Of a stretch of 64,000 bases of DNA, positions 18,495 to 27,328 are shown in pieces. The notes beneath the pieces were generated by a model. The model did not search any database and was not told the DNA's origin. It worked only from the letters and a program-made list of their open reading frames with translations. This DNA is from Xylophilus sp. GOD-11R (lineage in GTDB: Bacteria > Pseudomonadota > Gammaproteobacteria > Burkholderiales > Burkholderiaceae_C): contig NZ_CP137854.1 of assembly GCF_033546935.1 (NCBI RefSeq), positions 930,001-994,000 on the forward strand. Reading direction: 5' to 3'. The position numbers and the translations under genes are program-made. The first letter of the stretch is position 1. Each line of letters begins with the position of its first letter.

Positions 18495-19499
18495 ATGTCG
18501 AACGTTCGTTCTCTTGCCCGTAGCGCAGTATTCGCGCTTGCCACGTTCGCGATTTCCGTGGCGAACGCCCAGCCGGCGGCGCCGGCGATCCGCACTCCGG
18601 TCTTCGTGCTGAATTCGCTCGATGCGAGCGTCAGCGTGATCGACCCCGTCACCTGGACGGAAAAGGAGCGCATTCCGACCGGCAAGGAGCCGCATCATCT
18701 CTACCTGACGCCCGACGAGAAATCGTTGATCGTCGCCAACGCGCTGTCGGATTCGCTGACTTTCCTCGACCCGCGCACCGCCCAGGTTCAGCGCACGGTA
18801 CGCGGCATCGTCGATCCGTACCAGTTGCAGTTCTCGCCCGACATGAAGTGGTTCGTGACGGCTGCCAACCGCCTGAACCATGTCGACATCTATCGCTGGG
18901 ACGGCCAGGACCTGACCCTGGTCAAACGGGTGGCAACCGGCAAGACCCCGAGCCACCTCTTCATCGACAGCAAGAGCACCACGCTGTATTCGTCCATGCA
19001 GGACAGCGACGAGCTGGTCTCCATCGACATGGCCACGCAGACCATCCGCTGGCGCATCAAGACCGGCGCCATGCCGGCCGACGTGTTCGTGGCGCCCGAC
19101 GACCGCACGCTGTTCCTCGGCCTGACCGGCGGCGACGGCGTCGAGGTCTATGACGTCGGCGGCGCGCAGCCCAAGCTTCTGCGCAAGATCGCGACCGGCC
19201 GTGGTGCCCACGCCTTCCGCGGCGCCGGCGACGGGCGGCACCTGTTCGTCAGTAACCGGGTCGCCAACACCATCAGCAAGATCGACATGCAGACGCAGAC
19301 GGTGCTGGCCAGCTATCCCGCACCGGGAGGCCCGGACTGCATGGACCTGTCGGCGGACGGCCGCTTCATTCTCGTCACCTCGCGTTGGGCCAAGAAATTC
19401 ACCATCGTCGATACGGTGACCTCCAAGGTCGTGCTGCAGGTGCCGGTGGGACGTTCTCCGCACGGCGTCTGGACGCTGGACCATGCGCGCCAGCGCTAG
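18495..19499 (+). CDS. Exported YncE-like beta-propeller protein
   Basis: The product is 334 aa from MSNVRSLARSAVFALATF. Residues about 1-27 are a signal peptide ending Ala-Asn-Ala. The rest is a run of about seven blade-like repeats of the YncE type, e.g. VFVLNSLDASVSVIDPVT, LIVANALSDSLTFLDPRT, LFVSNRVANTISKIDMQT and FILVTSRWAKKFTIVDTVT. These periplasmic propellers have no known catalytic activity. Its end overlaps the following deacetylase gene by 17 bp, so the two probably act together, perhaps in envelope or polysaccharide handling; that link is inference only. Confidence 0.8.
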   Translation: MSNVRSLARSAVFALATFAISVANAQPAAPAIRTPVFVLNSLDASVSVIDPVTWTEKERIPTGKEPHHLYLTPDEKSLIVANALSDSLTFLDPRTAQVQRTVRGIVDPYQLQFSPDMKWFVTAANRLNHVDIYRWDGQDLTLVKRVATGKTPSHLFIDSKSTTLYSSMQDSDELVSIDMATQTIRWRIKTGAMPADVFVAPDDRTLFLGLTGGDGVEVYDVGGAQPKLLRKIATGRGAHAFRGAGDGRHLFVSNRVANTISKIDMQTQTVLASYPAPGGPDCMDLSADGRFILVTSRWAKKFTIVDTVTSKVVLQVPVGRSPHGVWTLDHARQR

Positions 19500-20277
19500 C
19501 CGTTTCCTGATGGGCATCGTGGCCGCCGGCGCCACGGTGTCGGCGCTGGCCGCCACCTGCGACAAGCCTGTCTACCTCACGCTCGATACCGGCCACATGG
19601 GCATCGCGCCTTTGGTCGCCGACGTATTGCGGCGGCAGCAGGTGCCGGTCACCTTCTTCGCCGCCAACGAGCCGACCAAGGAAGGCGACGGCAGCCTGGG
19701 CGATCACTGGGCGCCCTGGTGGAAGGCACGCGCTGCGGAAGGCCACGAGTTCGCATCGCACACCTTCGACCATGCCTACTGGCGTGGCGACGTCAAAGGC
19801 TCCGGCGCGGTGCGATTCAAGCTGCGTCCATCGGCCGGACCGCAGACCGGCAAGGAGTCGATCGTCGAAGCGGCGGCCTATTGCGCCGAGGTGCGCCGGT
19901 CGGCCGACCGGCTGCAGCAGATCACCGGGCGCAAGCCGCTGCCGCTGTTCCGTGCGCCCGGCGGCAAGACTTCGCCGGCCCTGATCGCGGCTGCACGCCA
20001 ATGCGGCTATGCGCACGTCGGCTGGTCTCCGGCGGGCTTCCTCGGCGACGAGTTGCCGAGCGAGACCTTCACCAACAAGGCCTTGCTCGACAAGGCGCTG
20101 CGCACCATCCGTCCGGGCGATATCCTGCTGGCACACCTCGGCATCTGGTCGCGCAAGGATCCCTGGGCGCCGGCCGATCTGGAGCCGCTGATCGTGGGTC
20201 TCAAGGAACGCGGCATGTGCTTCGCCACCTTGCGCGAGCATCCCGACTACCGGGCCTGGATCGCGCAACATCCCTGA
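19483..20277 (+). CDS. Exported NodB-fold polysaccharide deacetylase-like protein
   Basis: The product is 264 aa. Residues about 1-25 form a signal peptide ending SALAA. The NodB-homology motifs are: motif 1 LTLDTGHMG, where the usual TFDDG is changed so that the second, metal-binding Asp is Thr; motif 2 HTFDH with both metal histidines; motif 3 FRAPGGKTS; motif 5 ILLAHLG. The family removes N- or O-acetyl groups from chitin-like or peptidoglycan substrates. The motif 1 change means metal use may differ from the family norm. It overlaps the upstream propeller gene by 17 bp. Confidence 0.8.
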   Translation: MRASASRFLMGIVAAGATVSALAATCDKPVYLTLDTGHMGIAPLVADVLRRQQVPVTFFAANEPTKEGDGSLGDHWAPWWKARAAEGHEFASHTFDHAYWRGDVKGSGAVRFKLRPSAGPQTGKESIVEAAAYCAEVRRSADRLQQITGRKPLPLFRAPGGKTSPALIAAARQCGYAHVGWSPAGFLGDELPSETFTNKALLDKALRTIRPGDILLAHLGIWSRKDPWAPADLEPLIVGLKERGMCFATLREHPDYRAWIAQHP

Positions 20278-20323
20278 TACCTTTCGGTTTGAACCGACGG
20301 CCCCGGCCCCGACTCCACCGCAC

Positions 20324-21364
20324 ATGGATTTCTTCGCCAACGCCTTCTCCATCGCCCAGCAGTGGCTCTTCGAAACCGTGGTGCAGCCCGGCATGTTCAT
20401 GCTGGGCATGTCCGGCATGATCGAAGACGCCTACGACGGCACCGGCTGGCTGCTGATCGGGCTGATCGAGATCGCCATCCTGATGGCCGTCGTCGGACCG
20501 CTCCAGCGCTGGCGTCCGGCCGAGCCGGTGCGTGACCGGCGGGCGATTCGCATCGACATCCTCTACACCGTCATCTACCGCGTCGGCCTCTTCCGGGTGG
20601 CTTTGTTCCTGGCAGTGCAGCCGCTGTTCGACGATGTCTTCGGCTGGCTGCGCGTGAACGGCCTGCACACCTTCCAGCTCGACGATATCTGGCCGGGCGT
20701 AACCGACATCGCCTGGGTCAGCTTGCTGCTCTACGTCGTGGTTTTCGACTTCCTGGAGTACTGGATCCACCGCGGCCAGCACCAGCTCGAATGGTGGTGG
20801 AAGCTGCATGCGCTGCACCACTCGCAGCGGCAGATGACCATGTGGAGCGACAACCGCAATCACCTGCTCGACGCGGTGCTGCACGACGCCATCGTGGTGG
20901 TGGTCGCGCAAATCATTGGTGTGCAGCCGAGCCAGTTCATCGCGGTGGTGGTGCTCAGCCAATTGAGCGAAAGCCTGCAGCACGCCAACCTGCGGATCTG
21001 GTTCGGCCGCATCGGCGAGCGCCTGTGGGTGAGCCCGCGATTCCATCGTCGCCACCACAACATCGGCGTCGGCCACGAATGGCCGCTCGCCGTCGACGAT
21101 GCTGCCGCGCGGAATACGCCGGGCGGCGGTCACCAGGGCGACGGCATCCCGCCGGTCGGCACGGCGCTCGGTGGCTGCAATTTCGGCGTGCTGCTGCCTT
21201 GGTGGGACATGCTGTTCCGCACCGCAGACTTCACGGTGCGCTTCGACCCGACCGGCATACGCGACCAGGTCGAGCCCGATGTCCACGGACGCGTGCGGGA
21301 CTACGGCGAGGGCTTCTGGTCGCAGCAATGGCTGGGCGTCAAGCGCCTGTTCGGGCGCGGCTGA
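20324..21364 (+). CDS. Fatty acid hydroxylase / sterol desaturase family membrane protein
   Basis: The product is 346 aa with several membrane helices (about residues 15-35, 42-62, 80-105, 120-145). The di-iron histidine boxes are HRGQH, LHALHHSQ and HRRHHN (about residues 149-153, 164-171, 237-242), spaced as in the C-4 sterol desaturase/fatty acid hydroxylase superfamily. Such enzymes hydroxylate or desaturate lipids at the inner membrane using O2. The substrate is unknown. It follows the deacetylase by 46 bp on the same strand. Confidence 0.85.
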   Translation: MDFFANAFSIAQQWLFETVVQPGMFMLGMSGMIEDAYDGTGWLLIGLIEIAILMAVVGPLQRWRPAEPVRDRRAIRIDILYTVIYRVGLFRVALFLAVQPLFDDVFGWLRVNGLHTFQLDDIWPGVTDIAWVSLLLYVVVFDFLEYWIHRGQHQLEWWWKLHALHHSQRQMTMWSDNRNHLLDAVLHDAIVVVVAQIIGVQPSQFIAVVVLSQLSESLQHANLRIWFGRIGERLWVSPRFHRRHHNIGVGHEWPLAVDDAAARNTPGGGHQGDGIPPVGTALGGCNFGVLLPWWDMLFRTADFTVRFDPTGIRDQVEPDVHGRVRDYGEGFWSQQWLGVKRLFGRG

Positions 21365-21424
21365 CACACCCGCGCCGCTCGCCGTGCGCTGGCAAGCGTC
21401 ATGGCCAACGGCTAGGATGGCCGG

Positions 21425-22273
21425 ATGACCACACTGCAGCCTTCATCCCCGGCCGACACCGCACCGGCCTTCGGGCTGATCATCGTCGGCGACGAAATCC
21501 TGTCGGGCAAGCGGGCCGACAAACACATGCCCAAGGTGATCGAACTGCTCGCGGCGCGCGGCCTCCAGCTCGCCTGGGCCGACTACGTGGGCGATTCGCC
21601 CGAGCGCCTCACCGCCACCCTGGCCCGGGCATTCGCGGGCAACGACGTGGTCTTCAGCTGCGGCGGCATCGGCGCGACGCCGGACGACCACACGCGCCAG
21701 TCTGCCGCCGAGGCCCTCGGACAGCCGCTGCAGCTTCATCCCGAGGCCGAAGCCCTGATCCGCGAGCGAATGCAGGACGTGGCCCGCGAGGCCGGCCAAC
21801 CCTATGAGCCGGACCGTGCCGACAACCTCCACCGACTCAACATGGGCGTGTTTCCGGCCGCGGCCCGCATCATTCCCAACCCCTACAACAAGATCCCCGG
21901 CTTCAGTTGCAAGGGAGTGGGCGGCGGCGAGGTGCACTGCGTGCCCGGGTTCCCGGTGATGGCCTGGCCGATGATCGAGTGGGTGCTCGAAGACCGCTAT
22001 CCGCACCTGTTCCATCGGCGGGTTTTCGAAGAGCGATCGGTGATCGTCTACGGTGCGATGGAGTCGGCCCTGACACCCCTCATGGTGCAGATTGAGGCCG
22101 TGCATCCAGGGGTGAAGGTGTTCAGTTTGCCGAGCGTGGACCATCCGGTGCATGGCCGCCATATCGAGCTCGGCGTCAAGGGTGAGGCAGCCGAAGCCCG
22201 CGCGGCGTACCCGGCATTGCTCGCCGGCCTTCATGTCTTTGGTGCGAAGCTAGGCCCCGAATTGGTGCGCTGA
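21425..22273 (+). CDS. Molybdopterin-binding (CinA N-terminal / MoCF-like) protein
   Basis: The product is 282 aa. Residues about 17-190 are the MoCF/CinA N-terminal fold: GLIIVGDEILSGKRADKH near the start and FSCGGIGATPDDHTRQSAAE in the middle match the pterin-binding loops. There is no CinA C-terminal nicotinamide deamidase domain, so it is the short stand-alone form found widely in proteobacteria. Its role is not established. The 3' end lies 3 bp before the first NtrC-type site of the glnA control region. Confidence 0.82.
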   Translation: MTTLQPSSPADTAPAFGLIIVGDEILSGKRADKHMPKVIELLAARGLQLAWADYVGDSPERLTATLARAFAGNDVVFSCGGIGATPDDHTRQSAAEALGQPLQLHPEAEALIRERMQDVAREAGQPYEPDRADNLHRLNMGVFPAAARIIPNPYNKIPGFSCKGVGGGEVHCVPGFPVMAWPMIEWVLEDRYPHLFHRRVFEERSVIVYGAMESALTPLMVQIEAVHPGVKVFSLPSVDHPVHGRHIELGVKGEAAEARAAYPALLAGLHVFGAKLGPELVR

Positions 22274-22276
22274 ACT

Positions 22277-22317
22277 TGCATGGTCTTGGTGCATTGGGCA
22301 TGCGCCGTGATGGTGCA
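22277..22317 (+). promoter_or_regulatory. Two NtrC-type enhancer sites upstream of glnA
   Basis: TGCATGGTCTTGGTGCA (22277-22293) and TGCGCCGTGATGGTGCA (22301-22317) are 17-bp dyads resembling the NtrC consensus TGCAC-N7-GTGCA. Their centres are 24 bp apart. They lie about 105-145 bp upstream of the sigma-54 promoter, a normal enhancer distance, and ntrBC are 2 kb downstream. Confidence 0.7.
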
Positions 22318-22419
22318 TTTCCAGGGCGGTTTTTTACAAACTTTTAGGTACTCCGACCCGAGGAGGTTACAGGTCGTCGGCACAATCTCGCGTCGGGCGC
22401 ATGGGCATGTGCACCACGT

Positions 22420-22437
22420 TTGGCACAGAAACTGCAT
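22420..22437 (+). promoter_or_regulatory. Sigma-54 promoter of glnA
   Basis: TTGGCACAGAAACTGCAT contains TGGCAC (-24) and TGCA (-12), with the invariant GG and GC at the correct spacing. It lies 53 bp before the glnA start and fits activation by phosphorylated NtrC under nitrogen limitation. Confidence 0.85.
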
Positions 22438-22489
22438 CGGCTTCTGCTGCTAGCTTTTCCAACGCGCATTCAACTTTCTGGAGATCCTG

Positions 22490-23905
22490 ATGGCCAAGAC
22501 CGTCGCAGACGTGATGAAGATGGTGAAAGAAAACGAGGTCAAGTTCGTTGACTTCCGTTTCACCGATACCCGCGGCAAAGAACAACACGTCACCGTGCCG
22601 GTTTCGCACTTCGACGAAGACAAGTTCACCTCCGGCCACGCATTCGACGGCTCGTCCATCGCTGGCTGGAAGGGCATCGAAGCCTCGGACATGCAGCTCA
22701 TGCCCGACCCGAACACCGCCAACATCGATCCGTTCTTCGAAGAGCCGACGATGATCCTGACCTGTGACGTGATCGACCCGGTCGACGGCAAGGCCTACGA
22801 ACGCGACCCCCGCTCCCTCGCCAAGCGCGCCGAAGCCTACATGAAGGCCTCCGGCCTGGGCGATACCGCTTACTTCGGACCGGAACCCGAATTCTTCGTC
22901 TTCGATAGCGTTCGCTGGAAGAACGACATGTCCGGCTGCTTCGTCAAGATCGACTCGGAAGAAGCTTCCTGGAACACCGACAAGGAATACGAACACGGCA
23001 ACACCGGCCATCGTCCGGCCGTCAAGGGTGGCTACTTCCCGGTTCCCCCGGTCGACAGCTTCCAGGACATGCGCTCGGAAATGTGCCTGGTGCTCGAAGG
23101 CCTGGGCATTCCGGTCGAAGTGCATCACCACGAAGTGGCCAACGCCGGCCAGATGGAACTCGGCACCAAGTTCAGCACGCTGATCCAGCGTGCCGACTGG
23201 GTCCAGCTGCAGAAGTACGTCATCCAGAACGTCGCCCACGCCTACGGCAAGACCGCGACCTTCATGCCCAAGCCGATCGTCGGCGACAACGGCTCTGGCA
23301 TGCACGTGCACCAGTCGGTCTGGAAGGACGGCAAGAACCTGTTCGCCGGTGACGGCTACGCCGGCCTGTCGGACTTCGCGCTGTACTACATCGGCGGCAT
23401 CATCAAGCACGCCCGTGCCCTGAACGCGATCACCAACCCCGGCACCAACAGCTACAAGCGTCTGGTCCCCGGCTTCGAAGCACCGGTGAAGCTGGCCTAC
23501 TCGGCCAAGAACCGCTCGGCTTCCATCCGCATTCCGTTCGTCGCCAACCCGAAGGGCCGTCGCGTCGAAGCGCGTTTCCCGGATCCGCTGATGAACCCGT
23601 ATCTGGGCTTCGCCGCGCTCCTGATGGCTGGCCTCGACGGCGTCGAGAACAAGATCCACCCGGGCGAAGCCGCCACCAAGGACCTGTACCACCTCCCGCC
23701 GGAAGAAGACGCGCTGATCCCGACCGTTTGCCACAGCCTCGACCAGGCGCTGGAGCATCTGGACAAAGACCGCGCCTTCCTGACCAAGGGTGGCGTATTC
23801 ACCGACTCCTACATCGATGCCTACATCGACCTGAAGATGCAGGAAGTCACCCGCTTCCGCATGGCGACCCATCCGGTCGAGTTCGACATGTACTACTCGC
23901 TGTAA
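22490..23905 (+). CDS. glnA: Glutamine synthetase type I
   Basis: The product is 471 aa. The start follows CTGGAGATCCTG. Signatures include [17 protein letters not shown] (about residues 50-66), the metal-binding PEPEFFVFD, the ATP-binding region [16 protein letters not shown] and [13 protein letters not shown]. The adenylylation site is the Tyr at about residue 400 in [10 protein letters not shown], so activity should be set by GlnE. It makes glutamine from glutamate and ammonia as a dodecamer. It has a sigma-54 promoter with NtrC sites upstream and a strong terminator downstream. Confidence 0.98.
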   Translation: MAKTVADVMKMVKENEVKFVDFRFTDTRGKEQHVTVPVSHFDEDKFTSGHAFDGSSIAGWKGIEASDMQLMPDPNTANIDPFFEEPTMILTCDVIDPVDGKAYERDPRSLAKRAEAYMKASGLGDTAYFGPEPEFFVFDSVRWKNDMSGCFVKIDSEEASWNTDKEYEHGNTGHRPAVKGGYFPVPPVDSFQDMRSEMCLVLEGLGIPVEVHHHEVANAGQMELGTKFSTLIQRADWVQLQKYVIQNVAHAYGKTATFMPKPIVGDNGSGMHVHQSVWKDGKNLFAGDGYAGLSDFALYYIGGIIKHARALNAITNPGTNSYKRLVPGFEAPVKLAYSAKNRSASIRIPFVANPKGRRVEARFPDPLMNPYLGFAALLMAGLDGVENKIHPGEAATKDLYHLPPEEDALIPTVCHSLDQALEHLDKDRAFLTKGGVFTDSYIDAYIDLKMQEVTRFRMATHPVEFDMYYSL

Positions 23906-23936
23906 TCCTGCGGGCCTGCTTCGGCAGGTTTCGACC

Positions 23937-23960
23937 AAGGGCGGCTTCGGCCGCCCTTTT
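23937..23960 (+). terminator. Terminator of glnA (UUCG tetraloop)
   Basis: AAGGGCGGC (23937-23945) pairs with GCCGCCCTT (23950-23958) around a TTCG loop and is followed by TT. A second small hairpin, CCTGC-TTCG-GCAGG, sits just upstream (23915-23928). Confidence 0.85.
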
Positions 23961-24081
23961 CCGTGGTGCCGCGGCGTGTGCCGTCATCGACGCCGGGTGC
24001 CCCGGCGTTAGTAGGGCTGGTCGAGCCCGGCGTGCGTGATTGGCGCGATACTGCCCGGTTCGTCCGCGGAGCAATTTTTCG

Positions 24082-24597
24082 ATGATCCAGGTTTTCCGGT
24101 TTCCGATTCCCGCCTGCATGGCCTTCGCACTGCTGCTCGGCTGCTGCGCAGCGGCCACGGCCCAGGACGCGCGCATCTACCGGTGCGGCAACGAATACAC
24201 CAACAATCCCGCCGTGGCCAAGCAGCGCGACTGCAAGCTCATGGAGGGCGGCAACGTCACGATCGTGCAGGGCACACGGGCCGGCGGGGGAGGCGGCGGT
24301 AACGCAACGCCGGTCGTCACGGCGCCGCCGTCGGCGGCGCGGATCGACAACGACCAGCAGCGCGCACGCGACGCCGATGCCCGTGCCATCCTGGAAAACG
24401 AACTCCGCCGTGCCCAGCTCCGTCAGGCCGAGCTGCAGAAGGAATACAACAACGGCGAGCCCGAACGCATGGGCTCCGAAACCCGCAATTACCAGAAATA
24501 CCTCGATCGCGTGGCCGAGCTCAAGGCCAGCATCGCCCGCAACGACAGCGACATGGAGGGCATCCGGCGCGAGCTGGCCCGCCTGCAATCCCGATGA
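24082..24597 (+). CDS. Small exported protein with coiled-coil C terminus
   Basis: The product is 171 aa from MIQVFRFPIPACMAF at 24082. Residues 1-27 are a signal peptide. Residues 28-60 include IYRCGNEYTNNP and RDCKLMEG, a two-cysteine segment like the short DUF4124-type exported domain. A Gly-rich linker (about 72-78) and a charged, Arg/Glu/Gln-rich helical region (about 92-171) follow. I do not know its function. It sits between glnA and ntrB, and its stop overlaps the ntrB start as ATGA, so it is translated with ntrBC. Confidence 0.75.
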   Translation: MIQVFRFPIPACMAFALLLGCCAAATAQDARIYRCGNEYTNNPAVAKQRDCKLMEGGNVTIVQGTRAGGGGGGNATPVVTAPPSAARIDNDQQRARDADARAILENELRRAQLRQAELQKEYNNGEPERMGSETRNYQKYLDRVAELKASIARNDSDMEGIRRELARLQSR

Positions 24598-25691
24598 GTC
24601 TGCGAATCCCCGGCGTCGGCAAACGGCCGCCGCCACCGGCTGCCGAGCGTTATCAATCCTTCGACCTGCTCGCCACCCTGGTGGCGGTGGTCCGCTCCGA
24701 CGGCGCCGTGCTTTTTGCCAATGCGGCGCTCGAGGACGCCATCGGCACCTCGCGCCGGACGATCGAAGGTACTCCGATCGGGGATTTCTTCATCGAACCC
24801 GAGTTGCTGCGCAACGCGCTCAACGGCGCGGTCGACAACGAATTCGCGGCCCTGCGCTACGACGATGCGATCCGGCGTGCCAACCACGAGACCTTCCCGG
24901 TCCATGTCATCGTCGCGCCGACCGACCGCAAGGGCGAAGTCGTCATCGAACTGCTGCCGATGGAGCAGCAGGCCAAGCAGGATCGCGAAGAGCGCCTGAT
25001 CGACCAGACGCAAGCCAACAAGGAGCTCATTCGCAACCTCGCGCACGAGATCAAGAACCCGCTCGGCGGCATCCGCGGCGCGGCGCAGCTGCTGCAGATG
25101 GAGATCGAGTCGCGCGACCTGATCGAATACACCCAGGTCATCATCCACGAGGCCGACCGGCTGCAGGCGCTGGTCGACCGGCTGCTGGCGCCGCATCGCC
25201 GGCCGCACCTGGTGGGCGACGTGAACATCCACGAGGTGTGCGAGCGGGTGCGCTCGCTGATCGTGGCGGAGTTTCCGCGCGGTTTGCGGGTGGTGCGCGA
25301 CTACGACACCTCCATCCCGGAATTTCGCGGCGACCGGGAGCAGCTGATCCAGGCGGTGCTCAACATCACCCACAACGCGGCGCAGGCGCTGGCCGAACGC
25401 ATCGCCGACGGCGAGGGCCGCATCGTGCTCAAGACCCGCATCGCGCGGCAGGTCACCTTCGGCAAGCAGCGCTACCGACTGGCACTGGAATTGCATGTCA
25501 TCGACAACGGACCGGGCGTGCCGGCCTCGATCAAGGATCGCATTTTCTACCCGCTGGTGTCGGGCAGGGAAGGTGGTTCCGGCCTCGGCCTGACCCTGGC
25601 GCAGACCTTCGTGCAGCAGCACCATGGACTGATCGAGTGCGAAAGCGTCCCGGGAAAGACAGACTTCAAGCTGCTGATCCCGTTGCCGTGA
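24594..25691 (+). CDS. ntrB: Nitrogen regulation sensor kinase NtrB
   Basis: The product is 365 aa and has no membrane segments, so it is cytoplasmic like GlnL/NtrB. Residues about 22-125 are a PAS domain. The phosphorylated histidine is His151 in NLAHEIKNPLGGIRGAAQLL. The ATPase domain has the N-box NITHNAAQAL, the G1 box DNGPGVP and the G2 box GREGGSGLGLTLAQTF. It phosphorylates NtrC when nitrogen is short and dephosphorylates it when PII signals plenty. It is coupled to the preceding gene by ATGA and is 45 bp before ntrC. Confidence 0.95.
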   Translation: MSLRIPGVGKRPPPPAAERYQSFDLLATLVAVVRSDGAVLFANAALEDAIGTSRRTIEGTPIGDFFIEPELLRNALNGAVDNEFAALRYDDAIRRANHETFPVHVIVAPTDRKGEVVIELLPMEQQAKQDREERLIDQTQANKELIRNLAHEIKNPLGGIRGAAQLLQMEIESRDLIEYTQVIIHEADRLQALVDRLLAPHRRPHLVGDVNIHEVCERVRSLIVAEFPRGLRVVRDYDTSIPEFRGDREQLIQAVLNITHNAAQALAERIADGEGRIVLKTRIARQVTFGKQRYRLALELHVIDNGPGVPASIKDRIFYPLVSGREGGSGLGLTLAQTFVQQHHGLIECESVPGKTDFKLLIPLP

Positions 25692-25736
25692 ATCTGACCG
25701 ACTGACAACGAAAACCGACTGGGCGATAAGCAAGAC

Positions 25737-27302
25737 ATGAAGCCGATCTGGATAGTAGACGACGACCAATCCATCCGCTTCGTGCTGGAAAAAGCCCTGC
25801 TGCGGGAAGACCTCCCCACCCGCAGCTTCACCAATCCGCGCGAAGTGCTGGCCGCCCTCGAGGACGCCGGTGAAGACGATCCCGACAACCAGGGGCCGCA
25901 GATCCTGGTCAGCGACATCCGCATGCCGGGTGGCTCCGGACTGGACCTGCTCGAGAAGGTCAAGGCCAAGCATCCGGGCCTGCCGGTCATCATCATGACC
26001 GCCTTCTCCGACCTCGACAGCGCCGTCTCGGCCTTCCAGGGCGGCGCCTTCGAATACCTGCCCAAGCCTTTCGACCTGCCGAAGGCGGTCGAACTCATCC
26101 GCCGTGCGGTCGAGGAAAGCCAGCGCGAGGAGATCGCCGAAGAACGCATGGCCGCCACGCCCGAGATGCTCGGGCAGGCGCCGGCGATGCAGGATGTCTT
26201 TCGTGCCATCGGTCGGCTGTCGCAAAGCAACGTCACGGTAATGATCACCGGCGAGTCCGGTTCCGGCAAGGAACTGGTGGCGCGTGCGCTGCACAAGCAC
26301 TCGCCGCGCGCCAACGGGCCGTTCGTCGCGATCAATACCGCAGCCATCCCCAAGGACCTTCTGGAAAGCGAGCTCTTCGGCCATGAGCGCGGCGCCTTCA
26401 CCGGCGCGCAGACCATGCGTCGCGGCCGCTTCGAGCAGGCCGAGGGCGGCACGCTGTTCCTCGACGAAATCGGCGATATGCCCTTCGACCTGCAGACCCG
26501 TTTGCTGCGCGTGCTGTCGGACGGCCATTTCTACCGGGTCGGCGGCCACAACGCGGTCAAGGCCAATGTCCGCGTGATCGCCGCCACTCACCAGGACCTG
26601 GAACTGCGCGTCAAGGACGGCGTGTTCCGCGAAGACCTGTTCCACCGCCTCAACGTCATCCGGCTGCGCCTGCCCGCACTGCGCGAACGGCGCGAGGACG
26701 TGCCCACGCTCACCCGCCATTTCCTGCAGCAGAGCGCCAAGCAGCTCGGCGTGGAACCCAAACGCATCTCCGACGGCGCGCTGGCGCGGCTGGCCACGTT
26801 CGGCTTTCCCGGCAACGTGCGGCAGCTCGAGAACATCTGCCACTGGCTGACGGTGATGGCGCCGGCGCAGGTGATCGAGCCCAAGGATCTGCCGCCGGAG
26901 GTCTCCGGCGTGGAGCCGCTGCCTTCGGCCAACGCCGCGGCGCCGGCTCTGGTGGTGCCCCAGGTTCCGGCTGCGTCTTCGCTGGCTGCACCGACCTACG
27001 CGGTCGCGGCGCCGCTGCCCGCCGGCTTGGATGGCAGTCCGAGAATCGTCCCGCCGGTCATCGCCGACGTCCCGACTGCCGCGGGCGGCGATGCCTGGGA
27101 GCAGGGCCTGGAAGCCGAGGCCCTGGGCTTGCTGGCCGACGGCCGCAACGATGTGTGGGACCAGCTGTCGCGCCGCTTCGAGTCGCGACTCATCCTGACC
27201 GCGCTCGCCAGCACCCGCGGGCGCCGCATCGAGGCCGCCCAGCGCCTGGGCATCGGCCGCAACACCATCACCCGCAAGATCCAGGAGCTGGGTCTCGAAT
27301 AG
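25737..27302 (+). CDS. ntrC: Nitrogen regulation response regulator NtrC
   Basis: The product is 521 aa. The receiver domain has the phospho-acceptor Asp60 (LVSDIRMPGG); the domain carries a few extra residues before it (EDAGEDDPDNQG) compared with the usual Asp54. The AAA+ domain starts near residue 145, with Walker A GESGSGKE, the sigma-54 contact loop GAFTGAQ and Walker B GTLFLDEIGDMP. An Ala/Pro/Val-rich linker (about 395-450) leads to a Fis-type helix-turn-helix at the end (RRIEAAQRLGIGRNTITRKI). It activates sigma-54 promoters such as that of glnA. Confidence 0.97.
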   Translation: MKPIWIVDDDQSIRFVLEKALLREDLPTRSFTNPREVLAALEDAGEDDPDNQGPQILVSDIRMPGGSGLDLLEKVKAKHPGLPVIIMTAFSDLDSAVSAFQGGAFEYLPKPFDLPKAVELIRRAVEESQREEIAEERMAATPEMLGQAPAMQDVFRAIGRLSQSNVTVMITGESGSGKELVARALHKHSPRANGPFVAINTAAIPKDLLESELFGHERGAFTGAQTMRRGRFEQAEGGTLFLDEIGDMPFDLQTRLLRVLSDGHFYRVGGHNAVKANVRVIAATHQDLELRVKDGVFREDLFHRLNVIRLRLPALRERREDVPTLTRHFLQQSAKQLGVEPKRISDGALARLATFGFPGNVRQLENICHWLTVMAPAQVIEPKDLPPEVSGVEPLPSANAAAPALVVPQVPAASSLAAPTYAVAAPLPAGLDGSPRIVPPVIADVPTAAGGDAWEQGLEAEALGLLADGRNDVWDQLSRRFESRLILTALASTRGRRIEAAQRLGIGRNTITRKIQELGLE

Positions 27303-27328
27303 AGACCCTTCACTGATCGCCCAGGCGC

